Assembly: GCA_028282565.1 (NCBI GenBank)
Contig: JANQHS010000002.1
Span: 1 to 36,745 of the forward strand
Direction of reading: 5' to 3'
Origin: Cytophagales bacterium
GTDB lineage: Bacteria; Bacteroidota; Bacteroidia; Cytophagales; CCMP332
Length of the DNA stretch: 36,745 nt
Made by a program: the position numbers and the translations under genes
Shown: positions 36,600 through 36,745 of the stretch, piece after piece
Layout of the letters: every line of letters starts with the position of its first letter
Position numbering within the stretch: the stretch's first letter is position 1
Notes under the pieces: model-generated
Told to the model about the DNA's origin: nothing
The model's database searches: none
The model's input: only the letters and a program-made list of their open reading frames with translations

Positions 36600-36745
36600 T
36601 TGACACTAATCAAGTCTGTTTCCGGTATGCGGGGAACAATTGGTGGACTCCCGGGAGAAAGCCTCAGTCCCGTTGATGTTGTTCAGTTATGTTCGGCCTT
36701 TGGCTCCTGGGTTCTGGATCAGGGAAAAGGCAAAACACTGGTCAT
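36600..36745 (+). CDS. glmM: Phosphoglucosamine mutase/phosphomannomutase family, N-terminal fragment (runs off the window)
   Basis: Hand translation from TTG 36600: MTLIKSVSGMRGTIGGLPGESLSPVDVVQLCSAFGSWVLDQGKGKTLV... matches the N-terminus of this family in Bacteroidota. Confidence 0.82.
   Translation, partial: MTLIKSVSGMRGTIGGLPGESLSPVDVVQLCSAFGSWVLDQGKGKTLV

Noticed and set aside
1-36745. tRNA/rRNA genes, IS elements, phage or R-M/defence genes
   Set aside because: None recognised on either strand. Nearly all sequence is covered by housekeeping or envelope CDS.

Overview
The window is compact, gene-dense chromosomal DNA from a member of the Bacteroidota. The assignment rests on a T9SS type A C-terminal sorting domain, SprB-type repeats, a propeller/Y_Y_Y/SpoIIE regulator, TAnnTTTG-like -7 boxes and lumazine/PDH/RecF housekeeping neighbours. 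I support 31 CDS: 29 complete, plus partial pgi at the left edge and partial glmM-like at the right edge. The plus-strand run (1-16829) is pgi, manA, lipB, a fused double-NBD peptide-type ABC ATPase, rnr, a polyprenyl synthetase, a rhomboid protease, a 1650-aa SprB-repeat T9SS cargo, a propeller-SpoIIE phosphatase and a PlsC-like acyltransferase. Next come an OmpA/PD40/TPR envelope protein, a DUF3137-like protein and a small polysaccharide locus (initiating transferase, WecG/TagA, O-antigen ligase-like, GT4, flippase). These are followed by a DUF3299-like + FtsX permease + ABC ATPase module, gcvP, a GNAT, cutA, ribH, a TPR protein, pdhA, recF, a DUF721 protein, mazG, a small Cys-rich membrane protein and glmM. 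I found no tRNA, rRNA, CRISPR array, transposon or phage gene. No wholly new multi-gene system is evident. The points most worth a second look are: an ABC ATPase ORF with no AUG/GUG/UUG before its Walker A; a roughly 3.5-4x excess of GATC in hand-counted segments; a His-rich FtsX/ABC/DUF3299-like module resembling zinc-associated zrg-type loci; a higher-order block duplication inside the SprB array; and four of four tail-to-tail gene pairs with zero or negative spacing.
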